Assembly (NCBI GenBank): GCA_964529415.1
Contig: CAZGWD010000002.1
Location: 1-64,000, forward strand
Reading direction: 5' to 3'
Length of the DNA: 64,000 bases
From: CAYMPH01 sp964529415
GTDB taxonomy: Bacteria > Spirochaetota > UBA4802 > UBA5550
The translations under genes were made by a program, and so were the position numbers. Positions 25,378 through 33,622 of this stretch are shown piece by piece (the first letter of the stretch is position 1; every line of letters starts with the position of its first letter). Under the pieces are notes generated by a model. The model made no database searches. It was not told the origin of the DNA and was given only the letters and a program-made list of their open reading frames with translations.

Positions 25378-26574
25378 ATGAGCAATACAGAAAAAGAAAT
25401 TATAAATAATGCCAGCCAGGACAATCAAGAGAGAATCAAATCAATTCTTGATTCTATCACTGATGCTTATTATGAAGTTGATCTGCACGGAAAATTAATT
25501 TTCTGCAACAGGCAATTGATCGATTTATACGGCTATTCTATGGAAGAAACAATCGGCATGAAATATACTGATTATATGGATAAAAAAACATCACAGGAAG
25601 TATTTAATGTTTTTAATGATGTATATAAAACTGGAAAGCCGTCAAAAATTATCAGCTATTCAGTAATTCATAAATCCGGTGAAAAAAAATATATCGAGAT
25701 TTCCGTTGCGTTGATTAAAGATTTAAATGATAATATAACAGGCTTCAGGGGAATTGCGCGCGATGTGACAGAATTTAAAACAATAGAACTCGCCTTAATA
25801 GAAAGCGAAAAAAAACTCAGGGAAAGAAACAGCGTAATAGAATGGGATCTTGAAAACGCAAGAATAATTCAGAAGTCCATTGTATCTGCCGTCATACCAA
25901 AAATCCCAGGAATTAAAATTGAATGCAGGTACCTTCCGCTTGATGCGGTTGGAGGTGATTATTTTTCAATCACGCCTTTATCCGAGGGAGGCATCGGTGT
26001 TTTTATTGGAGATGTTTCAAATCATGGAGTAAGCGCTGCGCTATTTTTATCTCTTCTTAAAGCCATGACAGACAGGGTATGCCGCAAATTCAGTTTAAAG
26101 CCGAAGGATTATTTAACTGATCTGAATAAAAAAATGACCGGTAATATGCCAATGAGTTTTCTTACGTGTATATATGGATTATTTGAACACCTTGAAAACA
26201 GGCAGGTACGATTCACTTTTTCCAAAGCAGGCCATCCTCAGCCCATTTTACATCAGGCTTCCACAGGAAATATAATTACCCTGAAGGCAAAAGGTACATT
26301 AATCGGGATGTTTGAAGATATCCGCAATGATGAATCCAGCATAGTTCTTTCCAAAGGAGACCGTCTCTATTTGTATACTGACGGCCTTCCGGAAGCTGCA
26401 AATATAAATGGCGGATTACTCGGATTTGAGGCTTTACCGGAAATAATTAAAGAAACAAATTCAGAATCACTTAAAAAAACCCTTGATCTGATTATAGAAA
26501 AGGCAAATGAATTTAAAGGTATCACCCTTCCGTTTCAGGACGACATTATTCTTATAGGATTTGAGATAGAATAA
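25378..26574 (+). CDS. PAS-PP2C (SpoIIE-type) phosphatase
   Basis: A 398-residue cytoplasmic signalling protein. A PAS domain (about 15-135, with PAC-type end GFRGIARDVTEF) is followed by a short coiled coil and a PP2C_SIG phosphatase domain (about 165-398). The metal-binding aspartates are visible in VGGDYF, IGDVSNHG, LYTDGLPEA and QDDIILIG. Such proteins usually dephosphorylate an anti-sigma-factor antagonist (SpoIIAA/RsbV-like) and so control a sigma factor or other partner in response to the PAS signal. No anti-sigma pair lies nearby. The ribosome-binding site is weak. Confidence 0.9.
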   Translation: MSNTEKEIINNASQDNQERIKSILDSITDAYYEVDLHGKLIFCNRQLIDLYGYSMEETIGMKYTDYMDKKTSQEVFNVFNDVYKTGKPSKIISYSVIHKSGEKKYIEISVALIKDLNDNITGFRGIARDVTEFKTIELALIESEKKLRERNSVIEWDLENARIIQKSIVSAVIPKIPGIKIECRYLPLDAVGGDYFSITPLSEGGIGVFIGDVSNHGVSAALFLSLLKAMTDRVCRKFSLKPKDYLTDLNKKMTGNMPMSFLTCIYGLFEHLENRQVRFTFSKAGHPQPILHQASTGNIITLKAKGTLIGMFEDIRNDESSIVLSKGDRLYLYTDGLPEAANINGGLLGFEALPEIIKETNSESLKKTLDLIIEKANEFKGITLPFQDDIILIGFEIE

Positions 26575-26603
26575 ATTTTTATTTTAAAATTCTGATTAAA
26601 TTT

Positions 26604-27323
26604 TTAATCTTCAAGCTTCTGTTCCTCATGAATATGTTTTTTCCGGAATTTCATATTGAGAACCTCCACAAACAGGGAAAAGAAAACCGCAAAATAAATA
26701 TACCCTTTCGGAATCTGATAATGAAAACCGTCAAGAACGAGCATAAATCCTATCAGAATAAGAAATGCGAGAGCCAGTATTTCCAGAGTCGGATTTTTAT
26801 GAATGAAATCAGCAACCTTTCCTGAAAAAATCATCATAAAAATTATTGCGATGATGACAGCAGTTACCATTACAGGGAGCTGATCTGTTAAACCTATAGC
26901 TGTAAGAATTGAGTCAAAAGAAAAAACTATATCCAGAAGACTTATCTGTATTATTGTATTTAAAAATCCTGCAGGCGCAGATACAGTTTCATTGCCGCTC
27001 AAATGACCATCAATTTTTTTATGAATTTCACTTGTGCTTTTAGCCAGAAGAAAGAGCCCTCCTGAAATGAGAATTATTTCCCTGATGCTGAAATTAAACT
27101 GCATTATACTGAATAATGGAGTTGTTAGATGCTTAACCATCCATGTAAGGGAGAACAATAAAATTATTCTGAAAAATAAAGCCATTGAAAGACCGAAAAT
27201 ACGGCCTTTCTGCTTTTGCGATTCAGGAAGCCTGTTTGTTAGAATTGAAATAAAAATTATATTATCTATTCCAAGGACAATCTCAAGAAATGTAAGAGTC
27301 AGAAGAGCAATAATCCACTCCAT
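26604..27323 (-). CDS. TerC-family membrane protein
   Basis: A 239-residue integral membrane protein of the TerC/YkoY family with about seven helices. The two conserved acidic motifs are present: GIDNIIF near residue 18 and VFSFDSILTAIGL near residue 132. Family members export or handle Mn(II), including during metalation of exported enzymes; others are linked to tellurite resistance. GGAG eight bases upstream supports the start. A TerB-like protein is encoded 1.25 kb upstream on the same strand, with an alpha/beta hydrolase gene between them. Confidence 0.92.
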   Translation of the reverse strand: MEWIIALLTLTFLEIVLGIDNIIFISILTNRLPESQKQKGRIFGLSMALFFRIILLFSLTWMVKHLTTPLFSIMQFNFSIREIILISGGLFLLAKSTSEIHKKIDGHLSGNETVSAPAGFLNTIIQISLLDIVFSFDSILTAIGLTDQLPVMVTAVIIAIIFMMIFSGKVADFIHKNPTLEILALAFLILIGFMLVLDGFHYQIPKGYIYFAVFFSLFVEVLNMKFRKKHIHEEQKLED

Positions 27324-27430
27324 TAATATTTCTCCATTTTATTAATATAATTTGCTTTTTAAAATTACCTTATTAAAAAGCAAATAGTTTTTAAAAACTC
27401 AAAACATCAAAAAAATTGCCAAAAAAATCC

Positions 27431-28510
27431 TCACCTGAAAACTCTATTCAGCTCTGACATGAACTTATCCGGCTCTTCGAAATTCGGCATATGTGCTGAT
27501 TTATCAAACCAAACTATTCCTTTTTTAGGAGCTTTTATAATCCTGTAATATTTTTCTGTTAATTCGAAAGGCACGTTATAATCATGAGAGCCGGTAAAAA
27601 AATATACAGGGATTTTAAACTCGGTGTCTGTCTCTTCCAGTTTAACATTCTGCATCAGTTCAGGCCACATCTGAGAAATTGATTTATAACTGCCTAACAG
27701 AAAAGTCACCATATCAAAAATGCTGTATTCGCCTTTAAGCTCAACTTTAAAAAGGAGATCATAATTATACCTGCCGTATAAAGCTCCGCCGTATTTCACG
27801 AGTAAATCCCTCTGTTTCATCAGTTTGGAAAGTTTATAATTTGACAGTATATAATACTCATTGATGCTTTCGAGCTTCATCAGGGCATCAGCATCTCCTC
27901 TTCTTTTGGCTTCATCAAGAGTAAATTTATATGAAAGTCTTTCATTTTCAGAAAGATTAACAACCTGACCTACACCAATATAGGCGCGATACATTTCAGG
28001 ATGTTTGCGTATTGCATATACTCCGAGAACGCTGCCCCATGAATGACCAACAAGGTATATTTTTTCCTGATTAAATCTCCTTCGCAGATATTCAGTAAGC
28101 TCTATCGTATCAGAAACAAACTGTTTTGCATTCATGGTGCTGTCAGGAATAAACGGGGAATAGCTTTTACCGCAAGCGCGCTGATCCCAGTTGACTACAA
28201 TAAAATTCTTCTCAAGGGGGGCATTATAATGTTTGACCATAATTGATTCAGGCGAACCAGGCCCTCCGTGAAGAAACAGAATCACAGGTTTAGTCTGGTC
28301 ATAACCCCTGATATAAATTGTCTGTTTGACTCCTCCGAGATTTATCTGTTCCATAACAGATATGCTTCCATTTATTATTTTACCGTCATTGCCTGTAATC
28401 GGTTGAGCTGTTAATGTTCTCCAGTGAATATACAGCCCGCAGAACAAAAGCATAAGAAGTAGCAGGAGCCCGCCAATGGATATACTAAGCCACTTCAGTA
28501 TTTTTTTCAT
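27431..28510 (-). CDS. alpha/beta hydrolase, proline iminopeptidase-like (S33)
   Basis: A 359-residue hydrolase anchored by an N-terminal helix (about 7-30). It has the HGGPG oxyanion motif of the proline iminopeptidase/S33 family, WDQRACGKS, and the nucleophile elbow GHSWGS. The acid is probably the Asp in GSHDYNVP and the catalytic His is in KSAHMPNFEEP near the end. S33 members cleave N-terminal residues from peptides, but many relatives are esterases, so the substrate is open. The membrane anchor suggests action on the periplasmic side. A GGGGGG ribosome-binding site precedes the ATG. Confidence 0.88.
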   Translation of the reverse strand: MKKILKWLSISIGGLLLLLMLLFCGLYIHWRTLTAQPITGNDGKIINGSISVMEQINLGGVKQTIYIRGYDQTKPVILFLHGGPGSPESIMVKHYNAPLEKNFIVVNWDQRACGKSYSPFIPDSTMNAKQFVSDTIELTEYLRRRFNQEKIYLVGHSWGSVLGVYAIRKHPEMYRAYIGVGQVVNLSENERLSYKFTLDEAKRRGDADALMKLESINEYYILSNYKLSKLMKQRDLLVKYGGALYGRYNYDLLFKVELKGEYSIFDMVTFLLGSYKSISQMWPELMQNVKLEETDTEFKIPVYFFTGSHDYNVPFELTEKYYRIIKAPKKGIVWFDKSAHMPNFEEPDKFMSELNRVFR

Positions 28511-28577
28511 ACAATCCCCCCTTTAAGAATTTGTTTGTAAAATTATAATAAAATTAATTAAAACGCACCGGTTACAA

Positions 28578-29516
28578 TCAGCTCATTTCCTCCCGGTGCA
28601 CAGTTGTCAGCAGATGATTATCCCTGTATTCCTGGGATATCATTTCAGCATACTGCCTTGAAAAAAAAGTATTGATGATGTATGCGTATCCGCCGAGAAA
28701 ATCCACTCTCTTGATGTCAGGCCTGAGAGCAAGTATCTGTGCATCGTGTGACGGATTTTGAGGAATGATTACAACATTATAACGGACTTGCTTTGAATCT
28801 CCGCCCATATATCGGTCCATCATCCCGGAAAGCTCATCAAAGACTAGCGATTCCTCAGGCGTGACATGAGTGTCCGCATCAATGAGCCTGCGCATGATGT
28901 CGCGCACATGCGACACCTGCTCATCCGGCGGCGATTGGGAAAGATAAACTACAAGATTTTCACGGATGTCGCTGAACTTGTCCTTTAAAGAGCGCGGATC
29001 ATTGACAATTCCGGCAGGGGCTAAATCAATTTTCCAGCATGCTGCGAAATGATTGATCAATTTATGTTCACGCGCGTCGATATCATTATCTATTGCAGAG
29101 ATCTTCTGAAGCAGTCCGATAATGGCTTCTGCCTGTGCAGTTCCGGTCATTGTTTTAAGAAGATACCCTGCCTCGGACCGTTCAAGTCGCAAAGCCTGAG
29201 TGATCAGAATCCTTAATGACAGGCCTTTCTTTTCGCGTACAAAAAGCCCTGTTCCGATAATAAACAAAACACAGGCTTCGATCATCATCAGCGCAGTATC
29301 CGCAAACGCGCCATAGTCCGAGCGGAGTATAAAATTAATGCACCAGATTATATTAAGCGCCATTGACATAGCAAGCGCGATCAGCGACTGGCTTGCTGCG
29401 ACTTCCCGGTCATGCTTGCGTTTCCATATTTTATTCACACGCAGATACATTCCGAGCAGTGTAAATCCTACTGCGAGAAATGTAAGTGCGGAAACAGTTT
29501 TTTCAAATGAGCTCAT
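28578..29516 (-). CDS. membrane protein with TerB-like domain
   Basis: A 312-residue protein. Three N-terminal helices (about 8-27, 43-64, 73-92) are followed by a cytoplasmic helical region. Residues 133-225 hold two repeats of the type A-x-D-x-D-I-x-x-x-E (AIDNDIDAREHKLI and LIDADTHVTPEESLVFDEL), the hallmark of the TerB/DjlA-N helical fold, which binds metal at its acidic sites. The last 80 residues are unassigned. TerB-type proteins work with TerC and other Ter proteins at the membrane, and a TerC gene lies nearby. GC content looks higher than in the adjacent genes. Confidence 0.65.
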   Translation of the reverse strand: MSSFEKTVSALTFLAVGFTLLGMYLRVNKIWKRKHDREVAASQSLIALAMSMALNIIWCINFILRSDYGAFADTALMMIEACVLFIIGTGLFVREKKGLSLRILITQALRLERSEAGYLLKTMTGTAQAEAIIGLLQKISAIDNDIDAREHKLINHFAACWKIDLAPAGIVNDPRSLKDKFSDIRENLVVYLSQSPPDEQVSHVRDIMRRLIDADTHVTPEESLVFDELSGMMDRYMGGDSKQVRYNVVIIPQNPSHDAQILALRPDIKRVDFLGGYAYIINTFFSRQYAEMISQEYRDNHLLTTVHREEMS

Positions 29517-29610
29517 GAGGTCTCCCAGTCAATTAATTATGTTATGCTATCAATTCTTAATGTATAAAAATCATTCAATTTTATAATATAAATTTAAGGT
29601 TAAAAATTTG

Positions 29611-32409
29611 TTAAACAAAACACGCACTCAGTATATTCTGAAGATCATTAAGATTATATGGCTTGACCAGGACTCCGCAAAAACCGTATTCAGTGTAATT
29701 TGCCATAACAGGGTCATTGGAATAACCGCTCGAAACCATCATTTTTGCAGACGGATCAAATTCCTTAATTAAAAATGCTGCTTCCTTTCCTCCCATACCG
29801 CCCGGAATAGTCAGATCCATTACAACAAGATCAAAGCCCCTGCCGCTTGATTTTGCTATTCTATATTCCTCAGCAGCTGCTTCTCCATTTTTTACACATG
29901 TAACAGAAAACCCCAGGTGCTCGAACATTCTTTTTCCCACTTTCAGTATCATCTCTTCATCATCCATCAGTAGAATTTTATTGCCTGTAAAATCATTCTG
30001 GATTTTTATACTGGGATTGTCAGACAGATATCCTTTTATCGCTGGAATATATATATGAAAAGTGGTCCCTTTTCCAATTTCCGAATCAACAAAAATATAT
30101 CCGTTATGTTTTTTAACAACAGAATATGTTACTGCGAGGCCAAGACCGTGGCCTTTGTCTTTTGTTGTAAAATACGGTTCAAAAATTTTCATCATGTTTT
30201 TCTTCGGGATCCCGTAACCTTTATCGCTGATTGAAATTTTAATATAACTGCCGGGCGTTATCAGCAGTTTGTTTTTACTATCTATAGAAATATTTTCCGC
30301 GGATATTATTACAGTTCCTCCGTCCTGCATTGATTCGCGCGCATTTAAAACGAGGTTGTGCACAACCTGGCTTATCTGCCCTTCATCCGCCTTAACGCTC
30401 CAGAGATCATCCGGAATTTCATACTCAGCCATTATCATTGATCCGCGCAAAACAAAAGTTGTTGTATCCTTTAAAAGATTCTGAATGGAAATAGTATTGA
30501 TTATCGGCTCTCCTCCTCTTGAAAAAGTAAGAAGCTGCTGTGTAAGATCCCTGGTTCTGATACTGACTTTTTCAGCCTCCATCAGAATTTCAAAATTTTT
30601 ATCTTCCGGCTTCAAATTCAGAAGAGCCAGAGAAATATTTCCGACTATCGCAGTAAGGAGATTATTGAAATCATGGGCAATCCCACCTGCTATGATACCG
30701 AGAGATTCAAGTTTGGATGCCTTTAGCATCTCCTCTTCCATTAATAATTTTTCAGTAATATCACGGAATATAATTACAATCCCGAAAATAACATTGCTCT
30801 TGTTTCTCAGAGGCGCAAAAACCGGAGCTATAATCTTTTTTTCACCGGATTTTGCAACAAGAACAGCTTTTCCTCCGTAATCAACCACCTCGCCTGATTC
30901 CTGTATCCGGGATACCGGAGAAGTATCTGCATTTTCTGTCTGTTCATTTATAAAGGGAAAAATTTCTGAAATTGTTTTCCCGCTAGCTTCATCCATTTGA
31001 TACCCTGTAATCTCTTCTGCAGCCCTGTTCATAAACTCAACCCTGCCGTCGACATTTGTTGTAATTACTCCTTCCCCGAGAGACCTGAGGGTTGTGTCCA
31101 TTTTTTCTTTTTCTTCATAGAGCTGTTTATGAGAAGTAAAAACTTCCTTATGGGATTTTTCCAGTTCTTTATTTATTTCAGCAAGATTTCCATTCTGGAG
31201 CTGAATTTCTTTATACTGGCTCAGAATAGTTTCTTTCGATCTCCTGCTTTCAGTAATATCTGTTATTATCAGAAGCAGACAGATTTTATCATCAAGGTCC
31301 ATTTTTTGAATTCTCATAATAACAGGAACAATGATTGAATTTTTTTTCACTACAGAGCATTCTATATCCGGCTTATCTCCCTGCATAACCAGGGCAATAT
31401 TTTTTTCCATAATATCCTTAAATGAAAAATCAAGGTTAAGGTCCGTTATGGATAGTTTAGTAAATTCATTATACGTATATCCGAAAAGTTCAATACTTGC
31501 GATGTTCACATCAATAACGCTGCCGTCGGTGCTGCATAAAATAATTGAATATGGTGTTGCATCTGAAAGAGCCTGAAGCCTGCTTCTGCTCCCAAAGAGT
31601 TCCTTATTTTTTTCCTGAAGGCTCTCATTTGTTTTCTTGATCCCGTCAGAGTATGCATTAATCTGCTCAAGCATGGCATTGAATCTGCCGGAAAAAAAAC
31701 CGATCTCATCATTGCTTTTCACTTCAGCCCTGACTGAAACATTCCCTTTTCCGTATTCATCCAGAACTCCAACAAGGTTTGCAATGGGATTAATAATAGA
31801 GCGGGTATTGATCAGATTCAATACAAGGCCTATAGCAAAAGCAGAAATGCAGAATATCAGAAAAAAAGTTTTTATAAGTTCTATTCTTTCTCTTGCATTT
31901 TCCCAGGATTTATACATAAGTTCAGTTTCGATTTTATCGACCTGAAGTATCCTGGTCATGAATTTCTGGTTTAGTGTTGTAAATTCACTGTCTATTACTG
32001 ATGAGTTTAAAACTGACTGGATTTTATCGCTATAACGGTCAAATGAAACATTTAGCGTGATAAAGATTATTTCCTCTTCATCATTCAGTGTCTGTGAAAA
32101 AATCTGCTGAATAAAAATTTTAATAAAGCGGATTTCATCATTGATATTGATTTTTAATGCATTTTTTTCATCGGCATCATATTCCCTGCAGTACTGATCT
32201 ATAAGGTTTGAGATATTGTTTCCTCGTATAATAATATCCTTAACCATTGACCTGGCATTTGCCTTTTCCATAAGCTGGTTATATACCATATTTTCAATAA
32301 TGCCGAGATTATAAAAAGCAAGAAAACTGAAAACTATCAATATAGAAATGAGGAAAAAAAAACTTCCTATAATTTTTTTACCTATTGAAGATTTAAATGA
32401 AAATTTCAT
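29611..32409 (-). CDS. membrane PAS-PAS hybrid histidine kinase
   Basis: A 932-residue sensor kinase. Two membrane helices (about 10-32 and 180-200) bracket a helical periplasmic sensor; a HAMP domain (about 200-255) and a coiled coil follow, then two PAS domains (about 275-390 and 430-560), a HisKA region with H-box IAHDFNNLL, an HATPase_c domain (DKGYGI, GHGLGLAV) and a receiver with Asp in VMDLTIPGGMGG. The start at 32409 was chosen because GAGGAA precedes it and because an upstream in-frame start would overlap the binding-protein gene. It lies 7 nt after a binding-protein gene, which suggests that protein presents a ligand to this kinase. Confidence 0.92.
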   Translation of the reverse strand: MKFSFKSSIGKKIIGSFFFLISILIVFSFLAFYNLGIIENMVYNQLMEKANARSMVKDIIIRGNNISNLIDQYCREYDADEKNALKININDEIRFIKIFIQQIFSQTLNDEEEIIFITLNVSFDRYSDKIQSVLNSSVIDSEFTTLNQKFMTRILQVDKIETELMYKSWENARERIELIKTFFLIFCISAFAIGLVLNLINTRSIINPIANLVGVLDEYGKGNVSVRAEVKSNDEIGFFSGRFNAMLEQINAYSDGIKKTNESLQEKNKELFGSRSRLQALSDATPYSIILCSTDGSVIDVNIASIELFGYTYNEFTKLSITDLNLDFSFKDIMEKNIALVMQGDKPDIECSVVKKNSIIVPVIMRIQKMDLDDKICLLLIITDITESRRSKETILSQYKEIQLQNGNLAEINKELEKSHKEVFTSHKQLYEEKEKMDTTLRSLGEGVITTNVDGRVEFMNRAAEEITGYQMDEASGKTISEIFPFINEQTENADTSPVSRIQESGEVVDYGGKAVLVAKSGEKKIIAPVFAPLRNKSNVIFGIVIIFRDITEKLLMEEEMLKASKLESLGIIAGGIAHDFNNLLTAIVGNISLALLNLKPEDKNFEILMEAEKVSIRTRDLTQQLLTFSRGGEPIINTISIQNLLKDTTTFVLRGSMIMAEYEIPDDLWSVKADEGQISQVVHNLVLNARESMQDGGTVIISAENISIDSKNKLLITPGSYIKISISDKGYGIPKKNMMKIFEPYFTTKDKGHGLGLAVTYSVVKKHNGYIFVDSEIGKGTTFHIYIPAIKGYLSDNPSIKIQNDFTGNKILLMDDEEMILKVGKRMFEHLGFSVTCVKNGEAAAEEYRIAKSSGRGFDLVVMDLTIPGGMGGKEAAFLIKEFDPSAKMMVSSGYSNDPVMANYTEYGFCGVLVKPYNLNDLQNILSACFV

Positions 32410-32416
32410 AAAAAAA

Positions 32417-33589
32417 TTATTCCTCAGCCGATAGAAAACCTGTAACAATCTGCCATTTGCCGTTTGTCACTCTTCCTAATTTCAGTTTTTTATATCCTAC
32501 GTGATTCATTTTTGAAAAGGAAAACGGAGCAGTAATGCCGCCTGTACTGAAATCATTAATGCTCTCTAAACCCCTGTTAATTCCTTCATGAGATAAATCA
32601 TCGCCTGCCCTGCGCACACCTTCCAGCATTATCATTGCAAGCACCCATGCGCTGATGTATCGCACATGAGGATTGGAATCTCCAGTATTTTTCTGTATAT
32701 TATATTTCAGAATTTCTTTCACTCCCTGAATTTCTGGATCAAATAAAAAAGGAAACACACCCATATATCCTTCTGAGTCTTTGCCTGCGAAAGCCACTAC
32801 TTTCTCATCAGTACACCAGATAAGTCCGATAAATCTGGTTTTCAGATTGAATTTTTTTGCCTCTTTTAATATAACAGATGCAGACCAGGTTGTTTCATTT
32901 ATGATCGCGTAATCCGGGTTTTTCTCTTTCATGCGATTGATCTGATCTCCTGCCTCCCGCGCATCGAGAAAAACTATTTCTTCGGATACAATTTCTATTC
33001 CCATCTGTTCAGCATACAAACGCGCATCAGCAACAGGCGATTTTCCGAATTCTGTATCATTGTACAGAAGGGCCACTTTTGGCATGCGGCTTTTATCCTT
33101 CCAGTCACTCAGAATATATTTAAATATTATTTTAACCTGATCGGAATATGTCGGAGCCATCAGATAATTATAAGGCGCAGCCTTAATATCACCAAGATTT
33201 TTTGACAATGATACGCTGGTAAACGGAATTTTATCTTTTTTTATCTTCGGAAGAAGCGCAGTTGTGCCTCCGGTGCTCCAGCCTATAATCAGATGTGCAT
33301 TATCATCATTGACAAGCCTGTCGTAAGCTGCAAGATCCCTCGTTGTCATGTAAGCTGTATCATATTCTATCAGCCGGACTTTCCTGCCGTTAATCCCGCC
33401 TTTTAAATTGATATAATCTATATAGCTTCTTATTCCGTCTGCAAATTTCGTGCCTGTTTCCGCAGTCTGTCCTGTCAGATCAAATAATGCGCCTACAATA
33501 ATTTCGTTTGATTTATTTTTTTTGCAGGATAGAATAAGGTATAAAGATGAAATAATAACAAATAAAAACAGAAGATATTTTTTTTTCAT
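32417..33589 (-). CDS. branched-chain-amino-acid-type binding lipoprotein (Peripla_BP_6)
   Basis: A 390-residue periplasmic binding protein of the LivJ/AmiC type I fold. The N-terminus is a lipoprotein signal (SLYLILSC, Cys at about residue 22). The mature start, IIVGALFDLTGQTAETG, is typical of this family, with GGINGRKV and later the YNDTEFGKS segment. The ligand may be an amino acid, amide or short-chain acid. No ABC permease or ATPase genes are adjacent; instead a hybrid kinase gene follows within 7 nt. It therefore probably serves signalling rather than transport. The start at 33589 has AAGGTGG upstream; an in-frame GTG at 33598 overlaps that site. Confidence 0.9.
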   Translation of the reverse strand: MKKKYLLFLFVIISSLYLILSCKKNKSNEIIVGALFDLTGQTAETGTKFADGIRSYIDYINLKGGINGRKVRLIEYDTAYMTTRDLAAYDRLVNDDNAHLIIGWSTGGTTALLPKIKKDKIPFTSVSLSKNLGDIKAAPYNYLMAPTYSDQVKIIFKYILSDWKDKSRMPKVALLYNDTEFGKSPVADARLYAEQMGIEIVSEEIVFLDAREAGDQINRMKEKNPDYAIINETTWSASVILKEAKKFNLKTRFIGLIWCTDEKVVAFAGKDSEGYMGVFPFLFDPEIQGVKEILKYNIQKNTGDSNPHVRYISAWVLAMIMLEGVRRAGDDLSHEGINRGLESINDFSTGGITAPFSFSKMNHVGYKKLKLGRVTNGKWQIVTGFLSAEE

Positions 33590-33622
33590 AGATTCCACCT
33601 TACATTACAGTTTATTAAAAAT

